From NCBI GenBank assembly GCA_034509925.1, contig CM067531.1, positions 4,310,001 through 4,374,000 of the forward strand: a stretch of 64,000 bases of DNA, given 5' to 3'. A program made the translations under genes and the position numbers. The notes beneath the pieces are model-generated. The model was not told the DNA's origin and made no database searches. It saw only the letters and a list, made by a program, of their open reading frames with translations. Shown one piece after another: positions 23,602 through 35,287 of this stretch (positions are counted from its first letter, which is position 1; the number at the start of each line of letters is the position of its first letter). This stretch comes from Hirudinaria manillensis (Eukaryota > Annelida > Clitellata > Hirudinida > Hirudinidae).

Positions 23602-26600
23602 ATGACCCACCACTACTCTAATGCTGAGGGTCTGCAATCCGAATCGACCAAGGACCCAAATGTTATATTTGCAGAATTGGATAAAGGTAGTCCCCTATAT
23701 GTAACATGTTTATATCATTCTCGTGGAAAACTTGCTTAGATGCAATCGCCTGTATGCACTACTTTTATTTTCTTTTGAATTTATTTCTTGTTCTAGGGCT
23801 CCACTCTGCGAAGATAGGAGAACAATGTGGAGCAATAGTGAGATACCCACAGCTCTTTGAAAATTATCCATTTCCAATTATGATTAAATCTTCCTTTGTC
23901 AAGCTTGCTAATGTCTTCCGATCTGGGTAATATCTTTGCACCATTTCTACTAGCAATTTCTATTATCAAATAATCCTCTCCTGCAGAACAAATTTTTTGA
24001 GGCTCTGTGTGTTTCAAGTAACCCAACAATCTGGCCAGCATCTGGAAAAGATAGAAAATGTTGAAGATATCGTGAAATGTATCCACAGTGTCATTCATAG
24101 TAATGATCCTGTTGCCCGAGCTCTTACGTTAAAGTATTATTTTTTTGTCATTATAATTATCTGTTGTATAATAAATAATATTATGTGGCATTGATAATGT
24201 TACCTATATTGTTTTCAATACAATTATTTCCTCATAGGATGCTTGGAAGCATGGCTTGCATAATTTCAGAAGAGAAGTTCATCCATCACAGCATCCTTTC
24301 CAGTTTGGATTCACACGACCAGGTCGAAGTGAATGCCGCACTTTTTGCTGCTTCGTTGTTTGCAAAAAAATCGAAGTAAGTCTGAATTCTTTGTTCAATA
24401 TTTCATGGAAAGATTATCCAATTGCTTAATAGATGAATTGCAGAACATCAAATATATTTCCTTATATTGTCCTTCCTTTTTGTGTAGAAATTTTTCTGGA
24501 AGTGTATGTACCAAGTTGACTGAGATGATCGAAAGATTATCTGTTCCTTTGGAGATGAAACTCAAGTTCATCTTCATCTGTCGCAACATGAATTGCGATT
24601 CGGAGACCCTGGAAAAAGTGTGTAAATGTTGGAATTGCCCTGAAGAAGTTGTACCTTAATGAACGAGAACCTTACGTTTTCGTTTTCAGGTGAGAGCGTT
24701 GTGTCTGTCAGTGCTCCAAAGGTATCCTTCGTGCAGGTTCGTGCTTTCGGTTCTCCACACGATGACCCTGTTGTCCAAGAGATCCCTCGTACACCTCGGT
24801 GACCAGGTGGGTTCGATGTCAAACAAATGGTGGCGACTCATTGAATTATCTGAAATGTCTGTTTTTAGGTTGAACTGCTGCTGAAATACTTGCAAGAAGA
24901 CCTGAGAATCGCAGTAAAGAAGTTGGTTCTCAGCGACTTGAAGCTGCTTGCCAGTAATTCACCTCACGTTTGGAAGAGCAACCACGTTCAAGTAAGTTGC
25001 GATTAACTTGATAATCCATGCATAACTTAATTTTTTTATATTTCCCCTATTTATTTTAAAAATCATTCTCTTCAAATGCAGATTATTTTGGAGTTTTTGA
25101 GAGAAACAACCAACGATGAGCTTCTGCTTTTGTCCTTAGAAGTTCTGTCTCAACTTTCGAGTACCATTGCAGTGTACTTGTTGGCCGAGAACCTGGGTCA
25201 GTACTCGAGTTCTGATATTTAAAAATAATTTTATTTGAAAAAGTTAATAAATCATTACTTAATAGCACTTTTTTTTTATTGTTATGAAGACGTTTCATGC
25301 CCAGACTCAGAAAATTCCCCCATGTTGGACTGCTGTCACTTTGCATGTCTACATGATGATGCCCGAATATCCATCCAGGGCATCAAGATGTACGTCCATG
25401 TTGTGTCCTATGAAATCAGCCTCCTCTCTGGAGTCTTCATCAAAGGTATTTTAATTTAATTTAATGTGAATATTTAATTAAAATAATATTGAACATTTAA
25501 AATGGTTACATATGCAATAGCTAGCAATATGCAGTAAAACCTGTCCATAGGGATAATCAGACTTAAAAAGGTATCCCTATGGTCAGTTTGTCCCTTTTCT
25601 CAAAAGTCAATGTTAAACTAAAGGAAATAGAAAATCACTGTAAAGAAAGCAGAACAACCACCTTTTATGAAAAATACATAGAAAAAAACTACATTTTATT
25701 AAAAAAATTCAAGATTGCATCTTGTTTGGCCTCTTCTGTATCTTTAAATCTTATCTTCTGTATCTTATAATGAATCCTGGATAAGTCCATCTGAAATAAC
25801 AAAGTCCAACAAAAGATGTCAATTGGCATAGTAAAATGATGGTTTGTCACATTTGAAGCTTATTGATGCGAAGTGGTTGTCAGGTCCGAATAGTAAGGTT
25901 CATTAGGGAGTTCAAGGATCATTATCACCGCCATCACATGCACTTTTACATACTTGATCCAGTGAAAAGAACTAGTAAAAAAAATCATACCTGGAGGAAG
26001 AATAGACAAATTCACTCTGTAATGCCCACCTCAATTTCAATCTAAAAAAATTTTAGTATAAACTTAATCTTCTCCAAAACCACAATTTCCAAATCATTTC
26101 TGAATGGTTTCAATAATTCCAAAGATAGTTTTAACCACTTCAAAGCCAATCGACTGATTGTTGAACCATTTTTTAAATTGGCATTGTAAAACTTGTCCAT
26201 TTTTAGAATGATATTTTAAAGAAATGGTAGCTTTTGCTAAATTCTTGGGTGCTCCAATTCAAAGGTTTTATATTCTGCTTAGAAGTGCTTGGTTTGAAAC
26301 TTTCAGATGACGATGAGAAACCGGTCATTTTGGAAGACCTGTGCACCTTCATGGAATTGAAAATGACTCTGGCCACAAATGATCAGTTGTCCGATGCTCT
26401 CCTTGTTTTAAAGGTTACTCTTGATTATTACTGCTGTAGGTATTTGCTGCTAAAATTATTTATAGTTTGTAATGGCCATTTATGAATTATTCCTTCTATG
26501 ATAAGTTTATGTTATTTTGTTAGAAAGTTAAAAATAGATATTTTAAAAATATTAGATTTTATATTAAATGAATCATTTCTTGGAAACATTTTCTTATAGT

Positions 26601-29273
26601 AATATTTTTAATTGATCCATTTTGATTGATTTTCCAAAGGAATGTTTGGTGTACACTCTCAAGATTTGCACTGTGTGTCCATCGGTGGTCAATCAATTTT
26701 CTCAGCATGTAGTTTTTCTCCTCTTGAAATGTAGCAAAGGTGGATCGAGTATACTTTATGACCTTTATGAATGCTATTCTTTAAGAATTTATATTTTTTC
26801 TTAAGATCCTCAAAAAAGCAGTGCCATGTGTGAATTTCTCTCTGCCCTTCATTCGAAATTTGATGAATTTTCGACAATAGAGTCGTCATTGAAGTCTTTG
26901 TTGGTGCAGACGATGGATTCATTTCAGTCGATCGGAGAAGCGGAGGAAACTCTTGTTGTATGAACTTTGGTTTTTAATAGTTTAACTTTTTTCTTTGCAA
27001 TGTTTAACTAATCAACCGAGTCAACAACATTCTCTTCCAGCTGTCCATCGTACGACTGTTGTTGCAAGTGAGAAACAAAACGAACTTCAGTTTCATTTGT
27101 GAAGATGCAGAAGAAGAGCGAAAGGTGGATTCGCTGATCATTGATTTTATGCACAAAGTCACTCCTTGGACCTCCTTCAAGGTGGCCAGACAGGCTGCCA
27201 GATTCGGAAGTCACGAGTTGGCTTCGAAAATATTTTCAGGACTCACGAAACTGGTCTGTTTCAAACTTTTTTCACTTGAATTAAATTTTAAAATGTAATT
27301 GAAAGTGTATAAATTAATAATGGCATCCTTTTGATCTCAGAGTCGAAATGAATACCACTGTTTCTGGTTAGAAGGGTTGACCAATTACTGTGCAGGGGAA
27401 GCTTTGCTTCAAGTCCCTCTTGTTAAAGCTAACTCGAGGTCAATTCGAGTGAACAACATTTTGAAGGCCAACGAGTTCATTGAAAGTTCTTTTGCAGCAT
27501 TCAAGGTGATTGCTGTGGTTCTTGAACTGAATTGATTTATAATTCTTTTTAAGTTAATTTGTTTTAATGTTGCCAAAATAAATAATTTAAATGATTTATA
27601 ATTTCAGGCTGCCACGACTTGCACGAACTGGTTCACATTTCAGACGGAATATGCTTCCCTGAGGTCCAAAACATTGCGATGTCTCCTTCAAATCATCCAC
27701 GCATGCACCAGTTACCAGACGATTCCACCACCTGCCATTGCTTCTATGCTTGCAGAATCCACGGGCCTGGAATTCCACAAAGTTCAGCATATGATAGATC
27801 AGGTGGGTTGAAATGTAACTTATAAACTATTAGTCACTTATTGATCATCATTTGATACAATTTCGTAAATAGAGTGGAATTGAATTAAAATTAACATCAA
27901 ATTTTGCAGCTGAAGAATGGCAGACAAATGGCATCCAATTTAGAGAAAGCATATAACTCCCTCTATTACAAGTGTTTCGATGCAGACGCCCAAACACTTG
28001 AACACATTTCTTTGTAAGTCATTTCAGTTATTAATTTATTCAGGAATTATAGAACACTGTACGAATGTTTATAGCTTTGATGTTTACAACTTTGTCCCAA
28101 CTACTTGCTAATATTGAATAAATTTTGAATAATGCATTTCATTGTTTTAAAAATCTGGTTGAAAAGAATATCTTTTACTGTAGACTGTCAGATGTGTGCA
28201 AACTCATCATTCAAGTGCTGGATTCATTCTTTAGCATAACAGAGAGGTAGTTGATTGATTATAAAGCATAAATGAAATTAAAAATGACAACATTTTGCAA
28301 CCGCAGAGTCGATGTAAAAACTCCTGCACTCCCAGAAACGGAAGGGTCTTTGAAGCGCGAAGATGTCGGACACAGAAACAGGGAATGGAGACAATGGTTC
28401 ACCCTTAAGAAGGAAATCTTGAAAGTTCTCAAAGACATGAGCTCGTTAAAACAAGGGGTAAAAGATCAACTCGGATTTACAACTGGGCATTTATAACTAG
28501 CAACAACAAATTTACATATTACTTAATACGATGTTCACTGAGTTGAGTTTCATGCATTTACTAAATCATTGACGTTTTATCAGTTGTCACTCGTCGACAT
28601 CCAGGTCATAAAATTCATCGAAGAAGTTGCCACGCTCTGCAGCAAGATGCCCGTCTGCCTGCCGAGATTTTTCTTTCAAAAACTTCAATCCACGGACATC
28701 AAGTTGGCCGTGTCTCCGGCCATGAAGAACCCGGACGATCCGATCCTGGTGAAGTGCGATTGCATGGTGGTGGTCAAGGTGGAAGGGATAGTCAACAGAG
28801 CAGGTAGGAAGATGTGCATGCAAAGGACTGCAAACAAAATCCAGCTCAGCCTGAGGTCTGAACTTGCAACCAAGCAACCCGTCCCTACCAAGGTAAAGTC
28901 TGAAAAGTCTTTTCAAATTGAGGATGTGACTAAGTAATCGATCGTTAATGGTCAGGTTTTGAACGAGTTTGTGGAGGCATGCCCTATGCAGGCCGATTAC
29001 TTCTGCCACAAGTTTCTCCTGTCTTTCTCACTTCCTGGAATACATCAGGTAAAATTTTATTTTAAAAACAAATCAGTGTTCAGTCGAGCAGTTTGAACAA
29101 TGTTTCACGATTATCGAGTAATAATTTTTCAATTTCAGGTCTCGATCGAGGTGGGAATTTTGGATGGATCTGGAAACATTTGGTCCACAGGAACAAAGTC
29201 ATTCCTTATATTTCAAGCCTACGATGAAGCACTCTACAGGCAACAGCAGTTGCAACTAATAAACGCCATGTGA
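23602..29273 (+). CDS. INTS7: Integrator complex subunit 7
   Basis: Alpha-helical repeat subunit of the nuclear Integrator complex, which processes snRNA 3' ends and terminates promoter-proximal Pol II. Twenty-one exons join in phase to 983 codons (human about 962): 23602-23686, 23797-23926, 23987-24133, 24238-24375, 24488-24617, 24690-24806, 24869-24991, 25082-25196, 25290-25445, 26283-26413, 26640-26739, 26806-26957, 27041-27253, 27341-27505, 27608-27802, 27910-28013, 28184-28246, 28307-28457, 28584-28892, 28956-29048, 29139-29273. Family signatures: the N terminus KIGEQCGAIVRYPQLFENYP, FLRLCVFQVTQQSGQHLEKI, ARALTLKMLGSMA, and the C-terminal beta-rich end LPGIHQVSIEVGILDGSG. ARM/HEAT-like repeats fill the N-terminal half. 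Intron 9 (25446-26282, 837 bp) is the longest and may hold a mobile-element remnant. All introns are GT-AG. Confidence 0.96.
25545..25582. repeat. Hairpin at the edge of a possible mobile-element remnant
   Basis: Perfect 11-bp inverted arms CCATAGGGATA (25545-25555) and TATCCCTATGG (25572-25582) lie just after GCAGTAAAACCTGTC, inside INTS7 intron 9. A related word GTAAAACTTGTCCA recurs at about 26187-26200, so 25.53-26.20 kb may be an inserted element. Its far end is not clear. Confidence 0.35.
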
Positions 29274-29510
29274 TTGATTTTCACCAATGAATTTGTTGTT
29301 ATTGCTTTGTTTTATTAGTTCTATGTTAAAGAAAAGACGTTTGATTTTTATTGTAATCTTTATTGTAACCAAGGAGCGTAATTAGTAAGTAATTAGCGAT
29401 TTAAGGCTATTTAATGGCGCTATGTGTGTCGCAATATTTTTACGAGATGTTTTTCTTAATTGAATTCGTTCGTAAAGTTTTCGACCATCTGTAGCCGAAT
29501 AGTTCCGAAC

Positions 29511-29675
29511 CCTAGCTTCGAAGTTTGTTTGGAAATACGTATTTGAAATTATCCCACAGTTCCTAGAGAACATGACATGGGCTTGTTTTTTTCGCCACCC
29601 GAATTTATCAGTTTCGAAGTTGTGTCTGATTTTTGCAGTCATTAATGACTTAAGCAAATAAAACATCGAAATAAA
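29511..29675. repeat. Diverged direct repeat, copy A
   Basis: Shares an ordered series of blocks with 30961-31130: CCTxxxTTCGxAGTTTGTTT, ATTCCTxxAxxxAxxATGGxCTTG, TTCGxxxxTCxxAATTxxTC, GAAGTTGTG, and AAGCxAATAAAA near the end. Confidence 0.7.
29657..29662 (+). terminator. Candidate INTS7 poly(A) signal
   Basis: An AATAAA hexamer 384 nt after the INTS7 stop; further AATAAA words follow at about 29670 and 29693. Which one is used cannot be told from sequence. Confidence 0.35.
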
Positions 29676-30960
29676 CACCGCATATCACAAAGAATAAAAC
29701 GACGATTTCTCTATTAGAATTTTAGATAACAATTGTAAGCGGGAGCCATGCGACTGCAGAAATGTGAGAAAGAAGATAAAGAAAATAAAAAATGTTAAGG
29801 ATGTTATTAACTGTACAATGATTGTAAATTGTAATAGTAACCAATACTAGGTTTTAAAAAGACTTTGTTGACAACGGAAACGAGCGATTAGTCTTGGCAG
29901 TTTACGTCTAGTTTATTACGTTTGGCACCAGATGATCAACATTTACTTGCGAATATTTATTGAAAAATATAAATTCCTAATTGAAGGATTGTGTAACAAG
30001 TCCAATATCAACCTTTGCTATCATCGAGTTGCATACGCTTTGGATATACGGTGGTATGGAATACCTTCGTTGTCAGAATTGTCTTGGATTGACGGAAAGG
30101 AAATTTATTTTTGTTCTTAAATCGTATATTCGAATCATTTCATCGGATAAACTTCTACTGTGAAGTTGCTTTGTTGTTAACATCGAAATGATAAATACCA
30201 ATTAATATTTGAAATATTATTGATTTATATCATCTGCAAATGGTTTTAGCGAAAATTTTTAATTGATTGAAAAGCAGGAAAAGAGAATTCGAAACTGTTA
30301 TTGAATAATTTACTATTTGCGGATCTATCATTTAAACCTTAATAATTTAATTACGCAACAGATGTAATTAAACAACAATATTGCTTAAGATTTATAACTC
30401 GCTGTTTCTGCATTGATGTTAAGGCACCGAATGCATGAATTGAAGAATGGGCTTGAAGAGATTTACTTCCTGAGTTATCTTCAACTTTTTGGGTATTCAA
30501 TTTATGTTATCTTACTTATTTTATCCTGTGTTAGTTCTTCAATTGTGAATAAAAATTTTTGTAATATTTCTAAATTTAGGTCGAAATATTTTTTAATGTG
30601 ATGTAGTTCTTAGTCAAATTTTTAGAATAAAATCACGGTTGGAAGATCTTTGTCTTATTGAAACATTTAAAATATATTTAGCATTTTTTAAATATTTTTT
30701 TAATAAAATTTTACAAAACGCGCTGTGTAAATCCCACTTAGATATAGACATTGTGATCGAACTCTGCTTCATTCATTTTCATAGATAGAGAGTTGCATGA
30801 ACGCCTTTTTACGTAAATGTGGAAAAGCTATTGAACGGTATCCTGATCAGACTGACATTTTCCAGGACTGTATATTGTAATAGTTTTGTTTATCTAAGAA
30901 ACATGTTTTTCATTGAAATCATTTATTTAAAGTTTTAGTCTAATTATAACCACATTATTC

Positions 30961-31130
30961 CTAACCTTCAGTTCGCAGTTTGTTTAGAAAATAGCAAAAA
31001 TTTTGCAATTATTCCTGTAATTCCTGGAAATTATTCATGGACTTGTTTTGTTCGTCATCTCAATTCGTCGATTGCGAAGTTGTGACAAATTTTCGCTGTC
31101 AGTAACAATTGAAGCGAATAAAATATTTAA
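30961..31130. repeat. Diverged direct repeat, copy B
   Basis: Second copy of the 29511-29675 segment, about 1.45 kb away in the same orientation. Spacing between shared blocks is nearly kept. Confidence 0.7.
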
Positions 31131-31829
31131 CGCGAACCCGCATTCAAGGCGCTGGTCAACAGTGACTGAATGAGTCCTTGTTTCTGGAATAGAACTTCAC
31201 TTACCTGGAATAACTAATTTAGTTCATAATGTTTTACCGTAACTCATAGCTCTAAATTACTGATTTATTTATTGCAACTGCTTTAACTTTAAATATCCCG
31301 ATCAGACTGAATTTTTTCAGGGCTGGAGGTATTTTAAGCATTTACCGTATGAGTTACGGAATTGGCCGAACTGACTGCAATTGAAGATAATTGTTTCAAA
31401 ACGTCATAAGAGATTTTATTTAAATTTATTGTTATTATTACGTGAGTAACATGCCTTCCAATTAATGGGGACTGCAGATTTTGCCGCTGAAGAATGAAAT
31501 CAACTAAACATCTAAACAGCGTCGAGGAGCGGCCACACGGGTAAAGCGGCAACGATTTCAAATACTGTTGAACTAAAAAATAACAAAACAAAATTTCGCA
31601 AAGGAATTTTTTTCGGAATACGACTGCACGAAGTACAAATATGTAAAGGATATGACAACAAAAAGAAAAACAACTCGCTAAAAAAAACAAACAAACAAAA
31701 GAACGAACGAATTTTACATCTAAACGGTGCCGACAAGAAACAAAATTCTGATGGAAAGCTTATGTACAAATCATCACAGGAAGTTCGAGATCGACTGACA
31801 ATCCTCTCCGGGATCCCTCTCTAGAGCGG

Positions 31830-34800
31830 CTAATGCTTCACTTCCACCTTTCCGACCACTTTTCCCTGCCACTTCGGAAGGAACGCCTCGTCGTCTGTTA
31901 TTTCTTCGTGCACTACTCCCGAATCGAATTCATCGCTGGCCTTTTTGAAGAAGAATCTGAAAAATTTATGAAAATGTTTCATTGCTGAGCATCGTTTGAT
32001 CGGCCGTTTAATGATTGCTTTTGATAAAATGCTGACTGGATAACGATAAACATTAGTAGTATTTTGCCAATACATCTTAGGCTATGTTCAAGTTATACTT
32101 AGGAACTGGTAGCTCTAAAAGGCTTTGATGCGGGAAGCACACCTTTTAACGTAGACTTGTGATTGACGGGTTAGCGCTAGCGGGAGCCGTAAATTCGTAT
32201 ATTAAATATAAATTTAAAGATTAAATATGACTTCATTTCTCGCAAGAAACCAAAGCATAAATTTGTTTTTCTAATTCACGAGCTATACGATTAAAAAGCG
32301 CCATATAATGATAATAAAATGATAATAATATTATGTTAACAAGTGTAAAATTAAAAAATTTAATTTTGCTTTACAACAATAAATCCTACTTGAGGTGTCC
32401 TTTCTTATTCAGGTGTCGTTTGAATTGACCCAAAGTTGGATTTCTGCACGGAAGGATGGTGCGGTAGGGTATGGGGTCTTCATTGAGGTAATATCCAACC
32501 ACTGTCGAGCATTCATTTTCTTTGGACCTGCTGATTTATAAACAATCAACTTTTAAGTCATTTGTTCTTCCATTTTATAAAGTATCATTTATCCATAATT
32601 GAAGTGAAATTGGTATTGGACGCTACTTTTATGCAACTCAACTCTATTGTTTCTACAGAGAAATTATAAGTTCATGATTGCCAAATTTCGGATTAACGCA
32701 TTTGTATTCAGTCGCTTGCATTCTCATAATAAAATCTTGCATATTTGTGAATCAGATCCTAACGGAAGAATCTAAACATGTAAAAGAACGCCAAGAAGAG
32801 TAGAATTTTTGTAGTAACACTTTCATCATGTGCTGCTAGCACAAAGAGCTCTCCTGTCAATGACTAAGTGTGGTTTCTGATGTAAATGGACACTTGACCG
32901 AGTCGCTCTGGTTAGGTCGTTCTCTGAAGTACAAAGCTGAGAGGGATGCACATCGGAATAAGTAATTACCAAACTGCTTTGTGAAGCAGATGCCCTGAGC
33001 CAGAGATCTGACTGTTTTACGATGTTCCTTTTATCCAGCACTTCTGTCTCGTGTTCGTCCGACATAAAAAGGACTCCGGTCTTCAAAACGTTGGTCTCAT
33101 CCAACTTCACAAAGTTTGGTCGGAAACTTCCGGCGGACGATAATTTAATGAGGGCAAAATGGATGAATTTGTAGGACGAAATTAATTTCTACTTCTATCA
33201 TTTCAGAGATAATTGTCAGTGAAAACTATCCTTTTTTTGCCATCGCATTCTTTCCTCGGGCCGGAGAAATCGATGGAGGCGCAATCGACAATTATAAGTG
33301 TCGGTGTTCACCTTCCACTCACGCAATCCATTACAATGAGGAATGTTTATGGATGCATCGACGTTGTTTCACGGACGTGTCGAGGACTGCAATCAGTCGT
33401 GAGGTTATCAAGAAGAGAGTACACTTCAGAACGCACTCAAGACCACTCGAACGTGAAAACCTATCGAGGTATTTCCTAACTTCTGAAGATGCGTGTGTTC
33501 TGAATTTAAAAATGTTCAAATTATTCCTTTTTCTGAAAAAAAAATCGTCGAATCCTTATTACCAAAGCGGCATGTATCACCGATCCTTTGTTCTTGAGAC
33601 TTCAAAGCGTAAATACCGCTGCCGCCGGCATTTTGCGATACACAGCGAACCGAGAAAGCTGTATATAATTACTGCTTTTTTTTCTTGAAAGTGAAGTATA
33701 AGAGACATCTAATGAAATTTCAAAAGATCGTTTCATCATTTCCTTGGATTAAAAGCCTGGCGCTCGGTTTCTGAGCACTCGTTTTAATTATCTGGAAGAG
33801 AGGAACGAACGGTAGAGCGGTGCTTCCGAGTCCTTCCCGAGGGTTTGGTCGGTGGATGCAAGAGGGAGGCACAGGCAGCAGGGAAAAGCACCTTTTCCAG
33901 GGAGGATCAAACTCCAGACGCGCACACCAGAAGCTACGTCATGACAGGTATACTGGAATACAGACTGCATACAGTATGTAAACTCCTTTGAAGTGTATAA
34001 CGCCTATGCATGCGGAGACACGATCAAAGGACTGGGCATAATAGAAGCATATACTTAGATAATTAAAACACTTCAAAGAGAATCGCTTATTCATAAAATC
34101 AATGGGAGTTTTTAAATACGCGAATGACTTGGAAAAAATTGAGTCTGGTTACTCCATCATTGGACGTTTGAACTTACTGAAGGCAATTATAATTACGGAC
34201 ATGAAATATTGGAAAGGCCAAAATACTCACTTCACTGTCGTGCTGTAGGAGTGATCGATAAGCACTGACGAATCCCTTAGGTGGCCCAGGGAAAGATTTT
34301 CGAAGCCCATGATAGGTTTCGAACCCGGAGACTCTTGCAACGGAGGCGAAAGCATCGCGTTTGGGAAACTCTGTCTTTGCATGAAGTTGTTTATCGGCGT
34401 GAAGGACGAATGATACGATGACATGCCAGGACTCATGGAAATTTGATCGGAACTGGCACTAGGATGGAGCGAGGAATGTTGGGGAGTTTTCTGGGAAATG
34501 GAATGCTTTTTGGAAAAACCTTGATGGTCTGGAATGGCCTGGAAAATGGCGTCCGCATCACGCAAAGGATCCAACTCGTCATCCGAATCGCACCAGGAGC
34601 ATCGAATTATTTCCGGTTTGTCAGATGGAGGTGTCTTCATCGAAAAGTTGAAGGGTGCGGTCTGCAGCTGGCTTGCACCGAGTGCCTTCTGTGTCGTAGG
34701 TAATCACGTCATTAAGATGCAATTATATCGCGTTCGCCAATCAAAGCTCATAATAACTTTGTACAAAACGAAAGACTACCTTCATAGGCACGACCCCTCT

Positions 34801-35287
34801 GTTATTTCGATTCAGGGGTTGTCCATTGTAACATTGGTTGGAGTTGAATCTGTTGTCGAAAAACAGAGACGACTGGCTGAAATTCGAGACCGAATCTTTG
34901 ACGGATTTCGGCCAATTCGAGGGTTGACATGGAGCGGAATTGAACCTCCACGATTCGGACTTCACCCCGTCGTTGGAGGAATCCTGCCAGATCCTGGAAA
35001 GATGTTCCTCGAGGATCGAGTCTGCATTGACTTCGTTGTTCTGCATGTCCTTCGCCATAGAAGCCAACAGGGAAACGAGGTAAGATGAACGAGGCGAGAT
35101 GGGCTTTTTGCAGAGTGGAATCGCAAGTTTTATTGGTTCCGGTGTCATCTTCAGAAGTGTCACGAAGTAACAAGTTAAGTACGTTATTTCAAAAGGTGAA
35201 CGCTGACAACAGTACAAAAGAACTTACAGTGGATTGTTCGGTACATCTCTGCATTCTTAGAGGGTGACTAGAAAATGACTCTGCCAT
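31830..35287 (-). CDS. Axin-like DIX-domain protein, RGS domain not found
   Basis: Scaffold of the beta-catenin destruction complex in Wnt signalling. Exons seen: 35228-35287, 34780-35148, 34231-34688, about 32850-33126 (3' end unresolved), 32390-32530, 31830-31956 with TAG. The last two encode a full Axin-type DIX domain: [42 protein letters not shown] and [11 protein letters not shown], matching Axin's EIPYRR, LTLGxFKEQLx[16 protein letters not shown]. Exon 2 carries [14 protein letters not shown], matching Axin's beta-catenin-binding helix (ESILDEHVQRV), preceded by [15 protein letters not shown], which may be the GSK3-binding helix. Exon 3 is Ser/Pro-rich. A strong acceptor (GTTTTCCAG) just before ATG 35287 means an upstream exon exists, coding or UTR. 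No RGS-like exon was found up to TOM1 at 39.7 kb. Identity rests on DIX and the beta-catenin motif. Confidence 0.85.

Larger units (their letters stand above)
29274..31829. other. Convergent intergenic region between INTS7 and the Axin-like gene
   Basis: Holds both 3' UTRs and the diverged direct repeats described separately. No coding sequence was recognised. Confidence 0.5.

Noticed and set aside
28587..29009. 140-codon minus-strand frame over INTS7 exons
   Set aside because: It is the reverse shadow of INTS7 exons 19 and 20, which are fixed by phase and family resemblance.
34534..35088. 184-codon plus-strand frame
   Set aside because: It is the antisense of Axin-like exons 2 and 3, which carry the beta-catenin-binding motif on the minus strand.
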